From the NCBI GenBank assembly GCA_016946835.1, contig JACVTC010000051.1, positions 337,501-399,500 on the forward strand: 62,000 nucleotides of DNA, read 5' to 3'. Shown piece after piece: positions 48,593-59,600 of this stretch. Position 1 is the first letter of the stretch. Every line of letters starts with the position of its first letter. This DNA comes from Neocallimastix lanati (nom. inval.). Lineage: Eukaryota; Neocallimastigomycota; Neocallimastigomycetes; Neocallimastigales; Neocallimastigaceae. The notes beneath the pieces are model-generated. The model had not been told where the DNA came from, searched no databases, and was given only the letters and a program-made list of their open reading frames with translations. Made by a program: the position numbers and the translations under genes.

Positions 48593-48615
48593 GCTAAGGT
48601 AGTTACCAAAATTCG

Positions 48616-48944
48616 GTAAGATTATTGTAAAGGATTTCTAATGTGGGTTAGAAATATATAAATTTTAAATAATTTAACTAGGTCAACAAGTCCTTATATA
48701 GTAATAAAAAGGATTAGATTCTTATAAAATATTGATCAAATAATTATTGAAATAAAAGAATACTTTTTATTATAATAAACACTAATAAAATATTATAAAA
48801 ATATATTTAAAAGTTTCTTTTTTATATTTATAACTTTTATTTATAATTATTATTAATTAATTATTATTATTACTATAATAGATTATTCTTATATTAATAA
48901 TCTTACAAAGATTTAATTCTAAATCAAATTAATGTCTTTTTATA
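48616..48944 (-). promoter_or_regulatory. Element D promoter, RNA start and self-primer site
   Basis: Minus strand: TATAAAAAG (48944-48936), then GTAAGATTAT (48906-48897) 38 nt downstream. The ten bases right after the LTR (48625-48616, ATAATCTTAC) are its exact reverse complement, as in Tf1-type self-priming. The RNA start can fold into an 8-bp hairpin (AGATTATT/AATAATCT, 8-nt loop). Predicted U3 783 nt. Confidence 0.75.
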
Positions 48945-49689
48945 TTATTTTCTAAAAATAATTATTATAATAATATTTATTTAATACATGTATTTTTTAT
49001 ATATATAAAACTAAACTATTTAATTAATAAACTATCTAAATAAAATATAAAACTAAAGGAGATATTGTTTTTATTATTCATTATTCATAAGACTAGTCAT
49101 TTTCATTATTCATATTGAGTCAGAATATTATTCTAAAGTCATTATCTAAATAATTATAACTAATAAAAATAAAACATAATTGTTAGTAAAAATATAATAT
49201 AATAATTCGTATTTAAACATAATATAATTATTTGTTATTAATGGATAAATTATATAATAATTTGTATAGTAATGGATTAATTATTAAGGGGCCCTATCAA
49301 AATAATTTCTCCAATATTATATATATATTATTGATATTTATCCAAAACTTTGAATCACGATATCTCGTGAACCAGTGGAGATATCGAGCTAAAAATTTGA
49401 TATTTTTCTTCTCGGAAGCTAAAGCTTCCGAATGAGCATAATACCAAGCGCGAAACTCAATTATTTGGCGAGATATGACTCATTGAAGTGAGTCTTAAAT
49501 CACACATTATTTTATTATTTAATTATTGAAAAATTTAAAATAAATTTTTATATTTAAATTGTTTAATATGAATCATATTTAGTAATAATAAATAATATAA
49601 TATTATATAATGAATTAATGACGATTGAATAATATTTTTGTTTGCAATTCCAAAGTGATTTCAAACTAAATCACCTCGTAATCGCGACA
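48626..49689 (-). repeat. Element D 5' LTR
   Basis: 1064-bp copy upstream of gag on the minus strand. Carries the TATA box and RNA start. The target repeat GATTT follows at 49690. Confidence 0.95.
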
Positions 49690-49730
49690 GATTTTAAAGT
49701 AGGAAATAAAGTTTATCTTTTAAAGGGTAA
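49690..49730 (+). pseudogene. pol: Element C integrase piece between D and E
   Basis: 41 bp encoding DFKVGNKVYLLKGN (with the flanking target repeats GATTT and GGTAA), the start of the integrase C-terminal domain of element C. Its frame joins 41712 on the left and 55578 on the right. Confidence 0.88.
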
Positions 49731-50375
49731 TGTAACGAAATCCTCAGTTAGTAAAATTAGAACCTTGGTTCAATGGTTAGTTACATTGACCATGACCAAT
49801 ACTTCATGGGTTCGACTCACACCTCAACCCATTTTGCATAAATAATTATTTTATTAATTATTTTATTAATTATTAATAATATCTTCTTGAATATTCTTTC
49901 TGTATAAAATTATAGAAAGTTAAAGATTCTTTCGGTTTGTAATTTAACCGAAATGAATTTAGAAATTCTTATTATATAAATTATTTTATTCTTTTTTGAT
50001 AAGATTCATTTTCATCAATTAAAATCTATATTCTAGAAACTTTACATTATTAATTATTACAAACATATTTCTAAATATTTCTTTAAAATTATTTTTACAT
50101 GTTAAAACTGTTTTTCCGTTAAAAGTATAAATAGTGCGAACTTCACGAATGAAAATATTTTTCTTCGTGCTTTTATTAATAATAATTAACGTATAAGTAA
50201 TTCGAAATATTACCTTGTTGATTAATATTAATAATTATTTTAAATTTTATAATTAATAAAAAATATTTCTAATAAAACGAATTATTTATACAAATAGTGT
50301 AAACCTATTGAGTTTTCTTCTTTTGTGTGTTTCTATACCCCGTCCCGCCGTTACAATAGAAGCACCTCCGTTACA
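49731..50375 (+). repeat. Element E 5' LTR
   Basis: 645 bp, TGTAACG...CGTTACA, matching 54928-55572. Contains a tRNA-like A-box/B-box pair (49766-49819), TATAAATAG at 50126 and the predicted RNA start at 50167. Confidence 0.95.
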
Positions 50376-50385
50376 ATAAAAGCAC
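50126..50385 (+). promoter_or_regulatory. Element E promoter, RNA start and self-primer site
   Basis: TATAAATAG at 50126-50134; GTGCTTTTAT at 50167-50176, 41 nt downstream. The ten bases right after the LTR (50376-50385, ATAAAAGCAC) are its exact reverse complement. Same plan as in C and D. The hairpin at the RNA start is weaker here (CTTTTAT with GTATAAG, one mismatch). Confidence 0.75.
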
Positions 50386-50867
50386 CTGCTAATCCAAGCC
50401 CTCAATACCTTTACGCTATTCCTCAGACATTCTACCGTACTTTTAGGAATTCTACCTTCTCAATATCTTTTGACAATCGTTGGGTTTCTACTTTTACTAT
50501 TCTACTATTAAAGAACAAATACCTACTCTTCCGGTTCTCTCTATCTTAGTCTAATAATCTTTGAATAAATCTTCTTATCTACTATCTCTTTAATACCGGA
50601 CTTCTATATCTTTTAATCTCGGATTTTATCTCTTCCCAGACGAATAATTACTGCCTATTGATTCCTATTCCAATTATCACCTTGTCTGTTCTAAGTTACC
50701 TTCACTATTATATAATTTAACCCTTTGAATCTATTATATTACCGGATAATCCTAATCCTATGGTTGTTGAAATTAATTCTTATAACAAAAATTCTTGTAC
50801 TACCCGATCAAATAATTCAAATTAAATTTGTACTACCCTATTAAGATAAAACTTACATTACCTTAAC

Positions 50868-50921
<54 letters not shown>

Positions 50922-52171
50922 TTAGATAATATTAAATTAATCTTGTATTACCTTAACCCTTTAAAATTAATTCTAATATTTACCAACATAATTAATTTAT
51001 AATTAGATAAATAATATTAAATTAATTTAGTAAAAAAAAAAAAAAAAATTTTAATTTTTAGATAAATATTTTAGATTAATTTAGTGAATAAATCAATTAG
51101 TTTTAGAAAAAAAAAAAAAATAATAATAATAATAATAATATTAATAATTATAATAATAATTTTTTATTTTTAATTATTTTAATAAATTACTTGCTTGAAA
51201 TAATAGCAAGAAAAACCTGTTCAATTTTATTTTTTTATTTATTTATTTAAAAAGCGTTTATACGAGCGAATAGAGCTCATATACAGAGTTAGAAGAATTG
51301 TCTTCTTTAGTGTTGCACTCGACGAATAGATTTGGTTCTAGACTAGGTAAAACTCTATAAGAGAGCACCGTAGCCTATTATAAAGGAAAACGGTTCTAGG
51401 TTTGCAACAACTCTGGCGAATAAGGAGCTTACGTCACCGAAGGCGTAAGATTAAAATTATATAGTATTTTAAAATTTTATTTCGTGCTTACTCGCGGCAC
51501 TAGTTATAATAGTACTGACGGTTTTTTCTATAGTTGTGAGTCAATAGTACTATTCTATTTTATCAATCAATAATTTTATAATTAATATTATAATTTTATA
51601 ATTAAGAAAACAAAGATTAAAATATAAATATAAGGTTTATACGACTTCCAAAGCGACAGAAGTTGGTCTCTGTTTTCGTAACATTTTAGTGTTCAGATAC
51701 TATTGATATAGGGGAAAATAATTTGTTTTATTCTTTTCAGCTAACAATAAGTTAGACATAATAAAGAATCTAACAATATTACTTCCTTTTGTCTATAAGA
51801 CATTAACAATCGATTTTATCTGCGTTATCACTAAAAGGCTAAAGGAACTTATCGTATAAAACTTTGATAGATTATATATTTAGTTGGTCCAATACTATAT
51901 AATCTAGTTTATATTTCAGTAATTTTTGATAAATAATTATAAAATAAAAATATTTAATTATAAAATATTATAAAGTGTTATTAAAATTTTGTGTTCTTAT
52001 CCATTAACCTTGGAAACCTACCAATAAACAACTTTTGAACTTTTGGAATCGCTACTACCTATCTACCTTTTGGATTATTGGAATCTCTACTACCACTTTG
52101 GGAACTTCTGGATTCTACCGCCTATTCTTTACCTTTGAAAACTTATTCTACTTTATCTTATTTATTTTAAT
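50386..52171 (+). other. Element E leader, long and structured
   Basis: About 1.8 kb without a convincing gene. It has repeated TCTACC/CTACC words near the ends, a poly(A) of about 43 (50875-50917) and a GC-richer block (51250-51900) with hairpins CTTACG/CGTAAG (51428, 51444) and AATAGTACT/AGTACTATT (51508, 51546). Probably cis-acting RNA, or remains of a deleted segment. Confidence 0.55.
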
Positions 52172-54610
52172 ATGGACAACTATTATCAAGAAAATCCTAC
52201 TTTTAAGGACGGTTTTGCTGGTGATCGTCGATTCTTTAAAGGATTTCTAGCTAAAATGGAACTTATTTTTATGATTCAACCGGAAAGATTCGCAAACGAT
52301 GAAGCTAAAGTAATCTATATCATTTCTCGTTTGTATGGAAACGCCATGAATTGGGCTGCTACTCTCATTGAAAACCAAGATCCTTGTCTCCTTAATTATA
52401 ATCAATTCATTGCAAGACTAAAATCAGTATTTGGAAGTTATGATTCTACCTTTATTGCCAACCAGAAATTAAGAACAATCAAACAAAAACGAATTGGTGA
52501 AGTCAGAAATTATATTTTAGAATTTAATAAATACGCCGATGAATCTTCCTGGAATGAAGAAGCCAAGATGGACGCCTTTCTTGCCGGTCTACATGACCAT
52601 ATTGCTACTAGAATTTTAGAAATGTTTCCTGGACCTCAAACCCTCCTTGCTATGCAAACAATTGCATCTAGAATCGATAATCGTATTTCTACTCATAGAC
52701 AATTCTCCAATCTTCAAGGTCAAAATTCAAATAATAGTAATAATAATAAAAATAAAAAGAGCAAAAAATCATTCTTTTTCCAAAAGCAATTTAAATCCAA
52801 ACCTCATGGACCTCTATCTCAAGAAGAAAAAGAAAGAAGAAGAAGAGAAAATCTTTGTTTATATTGTGGATCCTCTGAACATTCTCTCGACAATTGTCCA
52901 CTTAAAAATAAATATAAAAATAAAAATAAACCTTCATCAAGTAGCACTTATGTTTCTAATCCCGAATCAAAACCTATTTCTAGACCTAGAGTTTCTGACT
53001 CAAATCTTCCTATTTACGAATTTTCTTTAAGTATTGATAATACAAATTCTACTGCTAAAATTCTTCTCGATACTGGTTCTCAAATCAATTTAATGGATAT
53101 CTACTATATTAAAGAAAATAATATCCCGTATTCAACTAAAACTAATTTTCCTAAGGTATCTGGCATCGGTGGAAAGCAAACTATTCTTGGTAAAACTCTT
53201 CCTATTTCCATTACTTATAATAACCACAAATGTAAGACTCAATTCTATGTGGTTGACCTTCCTTCTTATTGTGCTATTTTAGGTTTCGAATGGATTTCTA
53301 CTCACAATCCTGATATTGACTTCAAAAATAAAGTCTTAAGTTTTAATTCCAATTATTGCGTTGAAAATTGTTTAATCATTCCTAATTCCTTTACTACCCA
53401 TATTTCTGTAAATGAAACCTTTACCACTGAAGACGAAAAACTTAAAGATACTGATATTCAAGAAATATTACCAACACAGCTTATTCCATTCAAGGATGCA
53501 TTTGACGAAAAATTCGCTAATGAATCACCTCTATATTGTCCTTTTGATAGCGAGATTAAACCCAAACAAAATGAAAAACTTCATTATGATCCAATCTACC
53601 CCTTAACTGTAAAAGAACTTCTAGCTTCGAAGAAATATATTAAAGAAAATGAAGACAAAAAATTTATTAGAAAATCTAAATCTCCAGATGCTGCTTCTGT
53701 TTTATTTGTTCCCAAGAAAGACATAAATGACCTCTTCCGTATTCATAAACCACCCTCCGATTTTTTTTCCGATAAAGATTCTCAATTCACTTCAAAATTT
53801 TGGTCAGCTATTTGTAAATCCTTCAATATTACAACGAAACTTGCTTCTCCCTTCCATCACCAAACCAATGGTTTAACGGAGAGGGTGAACTCCGTTATTG
53901 AACAATACTTAAGATGTTATTCAAACTTTAAAGGTTCTGATTGGTATAATTTTTTATTCCTAGCAGAATTCAGTTATAATAATTCAATTCAAGAATCAAT
54001 TAAGCACTCACCTTTTTATGCAAACTATGGATATAATCCAAGATATTCACCATCAATTCCAAACAGTACAGATGTTCCTAGAGCTGATGAATTTACAAAA
54101 GACCTTTCAGAATTATTTAAAACACTTAATGGAAATTTACAACAAGCAAGAAAAAAGCAAGAAGAATTTGCAAACAAACATCGTATTGAAGCTCCAAATT
54201 TTAAACCTGGTGATAAAGTGTGGATTAATAGTTCACTTATAATTCATAATGGAAATAAAAAACTTAAACCCAGAAAACTTGGTCCATATAAAATCATTAA
54301 GAAAATTTCTCCCGTTTCATATAAGTTAGACTTACCAAAAGAAATCAGAATCCATCCTTTAATACATGTTTCTGAACTTGAACCATTTTATGAAGATCAC
54401 TTTGGACGAAAGAAAGAACCACCACCACCGATAATTATTGACAATGAAGAAGAATACGAAGTTGAAAAAATTCTTGATAAAAGGAAACATTATGGCAAAA
54501 CCCAATATCTTATTAAATGGAAAGGTTATCCTTTATCTGAAGCATCTTGGGAACCCGAAGAAAACTTAAATTGCCCTAAACTCTTAAAAGAATTTAACAA
54601 AAATAACTAA
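52172..54610 (+). CDS. gag-pol: Element E Gag-protease-integrase-chromodomain fusion
   Basis: 812 aa in one frame. Capsid-like Gag (1 to ~190; [20 protein letters not shown]), CCHC knuckle [14 protein letters not shown] (~228), protease [13 protein letters not shown] (~298), and the RT N-terminal extension ([20 protein letters not shown]) up to VLFVPKKD (~517). The frame then jumps straight into integrase [20 protein letters not shown], keeping the second Asp and the Glu of [17 protein letters not shown] but lacking the zinc domain and first Asp. The C-terminus is intact: [20 protein letters not shown] and a chromodomain (~761-806; [27 protein letters not shown]). RT and RNase H are absent, so no self-sufficient copying is possible. 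Confidence 0.9.
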   Translation: MDNYYQENPTFKDGFAGDRRFFKGFLAKMELIFMIQPERFANDEAKVIYIISRLYGNAMNWAATLIENQDPCLLNYNQFIARLKSVFGSYDSTFIANQKLRTIKQKRIGEVRNYILEFNKYADESSWNEEAKMDAFLAGLHDHIATRILEMFPGPQTLLAMQTIASRIDNRISTHRQFSNLQGQNSNNSNNNKNKKSKKSFFFQKQFKSKPHGPLSQEEKERRRRENLCLYCGSSEHSLDNCPLKNKYKNKNKPSSSSTYVSNPESKPISRPRVSDSNLPIYEFSLSIDNTNSTAKILLDTGSQINLMDIYYIKENNIPYSTKTNFPKVSGIGGKQTILGKTLPISITYNNHKCKTQFYVVDLPSYCAILGFEWISTHNPDIDFKNKVLSFNSNYCVENCLIIPNSFTTHISVNETFTTEDEKLKDTDIQEILPTQLIPFKDAFDEKFANESPLYCPFDSEIKPKQNEKLHYDPIYPLTVKELLASKKYIKENEDKKFIRKSKSPDAASVLFVPKKDINDLFRIHKPPSDFFSDKDSQFTSKFWSAICKSFNITTKLASPFHHQTNGLTERVNSVIEQYLRCYSNFKGSDWYNFLFLAEFSYNNSIQESIKHSPFYANYGYNPRYSPSIPNSTDVPRADEFTKDLSELFKTLNGNLQQARKKQEEFANKHRIEAPNFKPGDKVWINSSLIIHNGNKKLKPRKLGPYKIIKKISPVSYKLDLPKEIRIHPLIHVSELEPFYEDHFGRKKEPPPPIIIDNEEEYEVEKILDKRKHYGKTQYLIKWKGYPLSEASWEPEENLNCPKLLKEFNKNN

Positions 54611-54910
54611 AATTAAAACTTGAAAATGAATCTTCACTTTATTAATATCAAACTTATATTAATTTATTAATATCAATATTACTAAATATTATTTTATATT
54701 ATTAAATATTATTAATATTCATGTATTCTTATTATATATTATATTCATGTAACTTTATTAATATCATGTAATTTTATTCAAAAAAGTTCGTACTATAAAA
54801 TGGTTAATTATTATTTTTATTTTATTTTATTTTAGTTTAGTTTAGTTTAGTTTAGTTTGCTTAATTTTAGTATAAGTTATGCCTAACTGTTAGATTCGTC
54901 TGGTATCCGA

Positions 54911-54927
54911 ATCCTGGAGGCGGACCA
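54911..54927 (+). other. Element E polypurine tract
   Basis: TCCTGGAGGCGGACCA-type purine-rich stretch ending directly at the 3' LTR (54928). Confidence 0.6.
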
Positions 54928-55572
54928 TGTAACGAAATCCTCAGTTAGTAAAATTAGAACCTTGGTTCAATGGTTAGTTACATTGACCATGACCAATACT
55001 TCATGGGTTCGACTCACACCTCAACCCATTTTGCATAAATAATTATTTTATTAATTATTTTATTAATTATTAATAATATCTTCTTGAATATTCTTTCTGT
55101 ATAAAATTATAGAAAGTTAAAGATTCTTTCGGTTTGTAATTTAACCGAAATGAATTTAGAAATTCTTATTATATAAATTATTTTATTCTTTTTTGATAAG
55201 ATTCATTTTCATCAATTAAAATCTATATTCTAGAAACTTTACATTATTAATTATTACAAACATATTTCTAAATATTTCTTTAAAATTATTTTTACATGTT
55301 AAAACTGTTTTTCCGTTAAAAGTATAAATAGTGCGAACTTCACGAATGAAAATATTTTTCTTCGTGCTTTTATTAATAATAATTAACGTATAAGTAATTC
55401 GAAATATTACCTTGTTGATTAATATTAATAATTATTTTAAATTTTATAATTAATAAAAAATATTTCTAATAAAACGAATTATTTATACAAATAGTGTAAA
55501 CCTATTGAGTTTTCTTCTTTTGTGTGTTTCTATACCCCGTCCCGCCGTTACAATAGAAGCACCTCCGTTACA
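54928..55572 (+). repeat. Element E 3' LTR
   Basis: 645 bp matching the 5' copy throughout on inspection. Followed by target repeat GGTAA and the resumed pol of element C. Confidence 0.95.
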
Positions 55573-55794
55573 GGTAATACAACAAAGAAAAATAGAAAAT
55601 TATCTGATCAACTAATAGGACCTTTTGAAATAATAAGAAAAGTTAGTGACTTAGCGTACGAACTTAAACTTCCTAATAATATGCGTTGTCACCCTGTATT
55701 TCATGTTTCACTTCTCGAACCTTATCATGAAAATGAATTTTCAAACAGAAGAAATACTCGTAGATGTAACGAAACTCATATGTTAAGGTTTTAG
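55573..55794 (+). pseudogene. pol: Element C integrase C-terminal piece
   Basis: Resumes element C Pol: SDQLIGPFEIIRKVSDLAYE, LKLPNNMRCHPVFHVSLLEP, YHENEF, then a short tail and TAG at 55792. The GPF/FHVSLLEP motifs mark the integrase C-terminal (GPY/F) domain. No chromodomain follows. Confidence 0.88.
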
Positions 55795-56083
55795 AGAATT
55801 AAATAAAAATAAAGTAAGGAAACACAAATTTTATTTATTTATTTATTATTTTTATTTATTTTATTAATTTTACTTGATGATATTTAAAAATTAGTAGCAA
55901 AATTTACAACTATTTATACTTTTTTCAAGGCATAAAAGTTGTTCTTGCCACTAAATTACATTTTATTTATTTTTTTTTTTTTTTTTTTATAAAAACTATT
56001 AAATTTAAATTGATTTTTATAATTAATTATATAAAATTTAATTATAACAATATAAATAAAATACATTTATAATATTAATAAAA

Positions 56084-56136
<53 letters not shown>

Positions 56137-56615
56137 TTATTTATTTAAAAATATCTAAAATATTACTAATAAGAATTTATTTAATTGGCTATAATTTTTA
56201 TTACAATCTGTTAAAATATTCAAATAAAAATAAAGGTTTTTAATAAAATAAAATATTTTTCAATATAAAATAAAACATTTCGATATAAAATTTTATAATA
56301 AAAAGTTAAAATATAATATATAAATTTTTAATTATCAATATATAAAAATATTATTAATATAAATTTTCATTATTAATATAAAAAAAAAATAAGATTTATT
56401 ATTAATATTGCTAATATAAGTTTTAAATATATAAAAATATTACTTTTAATATAAGATTTAATATAAAAATATAAAGTTTAATATAATATTTGATTTAATT
56501 TTTGATCTTTGGATTTAAAAATTTATTAAAGTACAAAAATAATAATGTACACATAATGTATCAGAAATAAATCGTAGATTTAATTAAGAATGCATTATTT
56601 AGTACATTCTTATCA
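55795..56615 (-). other. AT-rich region holding the probable 3' LTR of element F
   Basis: No coding frame; poly(T) of about 48 at 56087-56134. On the minus strand a purine-rich GGGGCATCT is followed by TGATAAG at 56615-56609, a likely LTR start for element F (compare TGATATAG in element A). The other LTR end and its partner are not visible, so the boundary on the left is unresolved. No 3' LTR of element C is present here. Confidence 0.4.
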
Positions 56616-56633
56616 AGATGCCCCGACGAAGAC

Positions 56634-59600
56634 TCAAGCTTCTCTGTAAGCGGAGTTAAACTTTACTAAATTTTTAAAGTGAACATTCCTATCGAGTTGC
56701 TTTCCAGTCTTCTGATCGATTAGGGTTGCCGTGTTGAATTGAATTTTTAAAATTTTAAATGGTCCATTGTAATATGGTTCTAGCTTAGTGCGGCTAAAGT
56801 TTCTAACAAGAACAAGATCACCAGCCTTTAATTCTTTTCCCTTTTTCATACTTATTTGTTCTTCTCGTCTTGTTGCCCAATACTTGTTAGCATTCTTCAC
56901 ATTTTCGCATGCTTCTCTAGTCCATTGATAATGACGAACAAATTTTTCCATTAAAATTTCATCATACGATTTACCTGCATTTTCAATTGTTCTTATGGCT
57001 ATATCATAAGGCTGTTGGTCTTCTCTTCCATATACTAATTCAAAACTAGAATGTCCAGTAGCTGTATTTTTGGTAGTTCGAAGTGCCCATAAAGCAGAAG
57101 GTAAAACTTCATCCCAATCTTGATTTTTCCTTCCTAATAAACGAAGTAATTTTCCAATTTCTTTGTTTCGATTTTCAGTAAGACCATTGGATTCAGGGTG
57201 ATAAGTAGCTATGAATTTTACATAAACATCATAAAGATCAAGAAAGATTTTAGTCATATCAGAAGTGAATTGGACTCCATTATCTGTAGTAATAACTTGA
57301 GGCACACCATGTCTTGCAAAAACGTTTATTAAAAATTTAATTATATCAGAGGAAGTTATGTTTTCAGTGGGTTCGGCTTCAACCCATTTGGTAAAGTAAT
57401 CAACAGTTACTATAATATATTGATTATTATTTCTTGTTTTTGGTAACGGTCCTATAATATCTAATCCTAAATGCACAAAGGGACCCTCCACTTTAGTTGG
57501 ATGGTTTTCGGTTGGTTCTGGATATGGTTGAGGACGATTTAACTGGCATTTTTCACAATTACTAACAATTCTTTTGATATCTTTAATCATATGATTCCAA
57601 TAAAAGTTTTTCTTAAGTCTTTGATATGTTTTGTAATATCCTTCGTGGCCAATATTATGAGCTTCTAAAATTAATTTAAACCTTTCATTTTCGTCCGTTA
57701 TTAATTTTCTATAATTTCCATTGTCGATAAAGTAATCTTCACCATCAATAACAGTAAACTTTTCATTAATAAATTCCTTTATAACCTTAGATAATAATTC
57801 TTCATTATTTCCATTAGTAATTTTTGTTAATAATATCTTTCTCTCTTCCTTACTTTTCATTCTTGAAAGAGCATCAGCTAACACATTCTTTTTGCCTGAT
57901 TCATATTTTATATTAATTCCAAGCATACTAGCGGTTAGACACCATCTTGTTTGCCTTGCATTCAAAGGTTCTTTATTCTTAAATAAACCAACTAATGGTT
58001 TATGATCTGTGTAAATAGTTGTAGGTAATGGATTTCCTTCAATATAAGATTTAAATTTAGTCATACAGTAAAATAAAGCTGTTCCTTCCAAATCTGTGAT
58101 ACCATAATTCTTTTCAGTTTTCTTCAAACTTCTACTTATAAAGTGTATTGGATGCTCCTTACCGGTTTCTTCTTCTTTTTGTAAAAGAACTCCACCAATT
58201 CCATTATACGAAGCATCAGTTCTAATGATAAAAGGTTTGTCAAATGACGGAAATTTTAGAATAGGTGCATTGATTAATTTTTCTTTTAGGAGTTCAAAGC
58301 TTTCTTGTTGTTCTTTATTCCATTCATATTTAGTATTCTTTTTCCATAATTTACATAAAGGTGAGGTAATTTGAGCATATTTAGGGATAAAGTCACGATA
58401 ATACCCTATTGCTCCTAGAAATGATCTTAATTCATGAATTGATGAAGGGGCTTCCCACTTCTTAATAGCTGTTATTTTACTTTCCATGGGACTTAATCCT
58501 TTAGTAGTAAGTTTGTGACCTAATACATCAACTTCAGTTTGAAGAAAATGGCACTTTTCAATATTAATTTTTAACTTGTTTTCTTTAAATACTTCTAATA
58601 CTTGTTTAATATGAATTAAATGTTCTTCGATACTTTTTGAATAGATCAAAACATCATCAATAAATACATAAACAAATTCACCAATAAAAGGGAATAAAAT
58701 TTTATTCATTTCTCTTTGGAAGGTTGAGGGAGCTCCAGTAAGTCCAAAAGGCATAACCTTAAATTGATAATTTCCAAACTTAGTAGTGAAAGTGGTTACT
58801 TCAACGCTTTCTTCATCCATTAAGATTTGGTGAAAACCAGAAAATAAATCAAGAGTTGTAAATATTTTAGATCCTCCGAGACTATCAAAAATTTCATCTA
58901 TATATGGAACTGAATAAGAATCTTTTTCTGTCATATCATTGACTTTTCGGTAGTCAATACACAAGCGCCACTTTCCATTGTGTTTTAGAATGAGTACTAC
59001 TGGAGATGACCATTCTGAACAGGATGGTTCTATCAATCCTTTCTTAATAAGCTTTGTAAGTTCTTCTTTTAAGATATCTGATTTTAATTTAGTTAACCTA
59101 TAACTTCTTAATTTTACTGGCTTTGCATTTGCTTTCAAACGGATCTTATGTGGTGAAAGTTTAGAAGGAGTTAGTTCTTCTGTTGAAGTGGCAACTATGT
59201 CAATCATTTCTTTGAGAATTTTAATAATTTGTTCTTTATAATCTTTATTTAAGGTACTTAAAAATTCATCACTCTCAATAAATTCCATTGGAGTTAATTC
59301 CTTTATAATTTCCTTTTCATTATTCGTTTCTTTAACTTTTCTAATAGTGCAAATTATACTTTCTTCATCATAATATTGATTATTTATTTTAGCTATTTCT
59401 TCGTATTCACTTTCTGACAAAAGTTTACATAAACTGTTTAAGGTCGGATGAATAAATAAACAATGATCGATTTGAGTTTTAAAGTTTATTAACATATCAT
59501 AAAATGAGTCTTCTTTCTCAATAATTCTAAAGTCCGCATTAAATTCATAATTATTAATTTTTACTGGTAATTGAACAATAATTCCTTCCGAGTATTCTTC

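Larger units (their letters stand above)
41713..49689 (-). mobile_element. Element D: Ty3/gypsy chromovirus-like retrotransposon
   Basis: 7977 bp on the minus strand with two 1064-bp LTRs (41713-42776 and 48626-49689) and target repeat GATTT (41708-41712 and 49690-49694). Order on the minus strand: LTR, self-primer site, gag, -1 shift, pol, long untranslated part, polypurine tract, LTR. Both ORFs are intact, so it is a candidate active copy. It interrupts the integrase of element C. Confidence 0.95.
49731..55572 (+). mobile_element. Element E: non-autonomous Ty3/gypsy chromovirus derivative
   Basis: 5842 bp with 645-bp LTRs and target repeat GGTAA (49726-49730 and 55573-55577). An in-frame internal deletion in pol removed RT, RNase H and the first part of integrase, yet the remaining 812-codon ORF is intact and the LTRs match throughout. 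It probably moves with help from a complete relative. Confidence 0.93.
28121..55794 (+). mobile_element. Element C: Ty3/gypsy retrotransposon, interrupted by four insertions
   Basis: 5' LTR 28121-28375 plus 35582-36098; leader 36099-36637; gag-pol in four pieces (36638-36799, 37577-41712, 49690-49730, 55573-55794). Removing each insertion with one target-repeat copy restores one reading frame, apart from a TAG at 37673 and a lost start codon. Insertions: element A in the 5' LTR, a solo LTR of its own family in gag, D and E in the integrase C-terminus. No 3' LTR (TGTAAAGATATT) is seen after 55794; it may be deleted or displaced beyond element F. Confidence 0.88.

Noticed and set aside
48598-48608. 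tRNA-type primer site of element D (TGGTAACTACC)
   Set aside because: It lies 17 nt from the LTR end, while an exact self-complementary site sits directly at the LTR end. Kept only as an alternative.
49759-49832. Functional tRNA gene in LTR E
   Set aside because: A and B boxes fit, but acceptor and D stems do not pair and the T stem has two mismatches.
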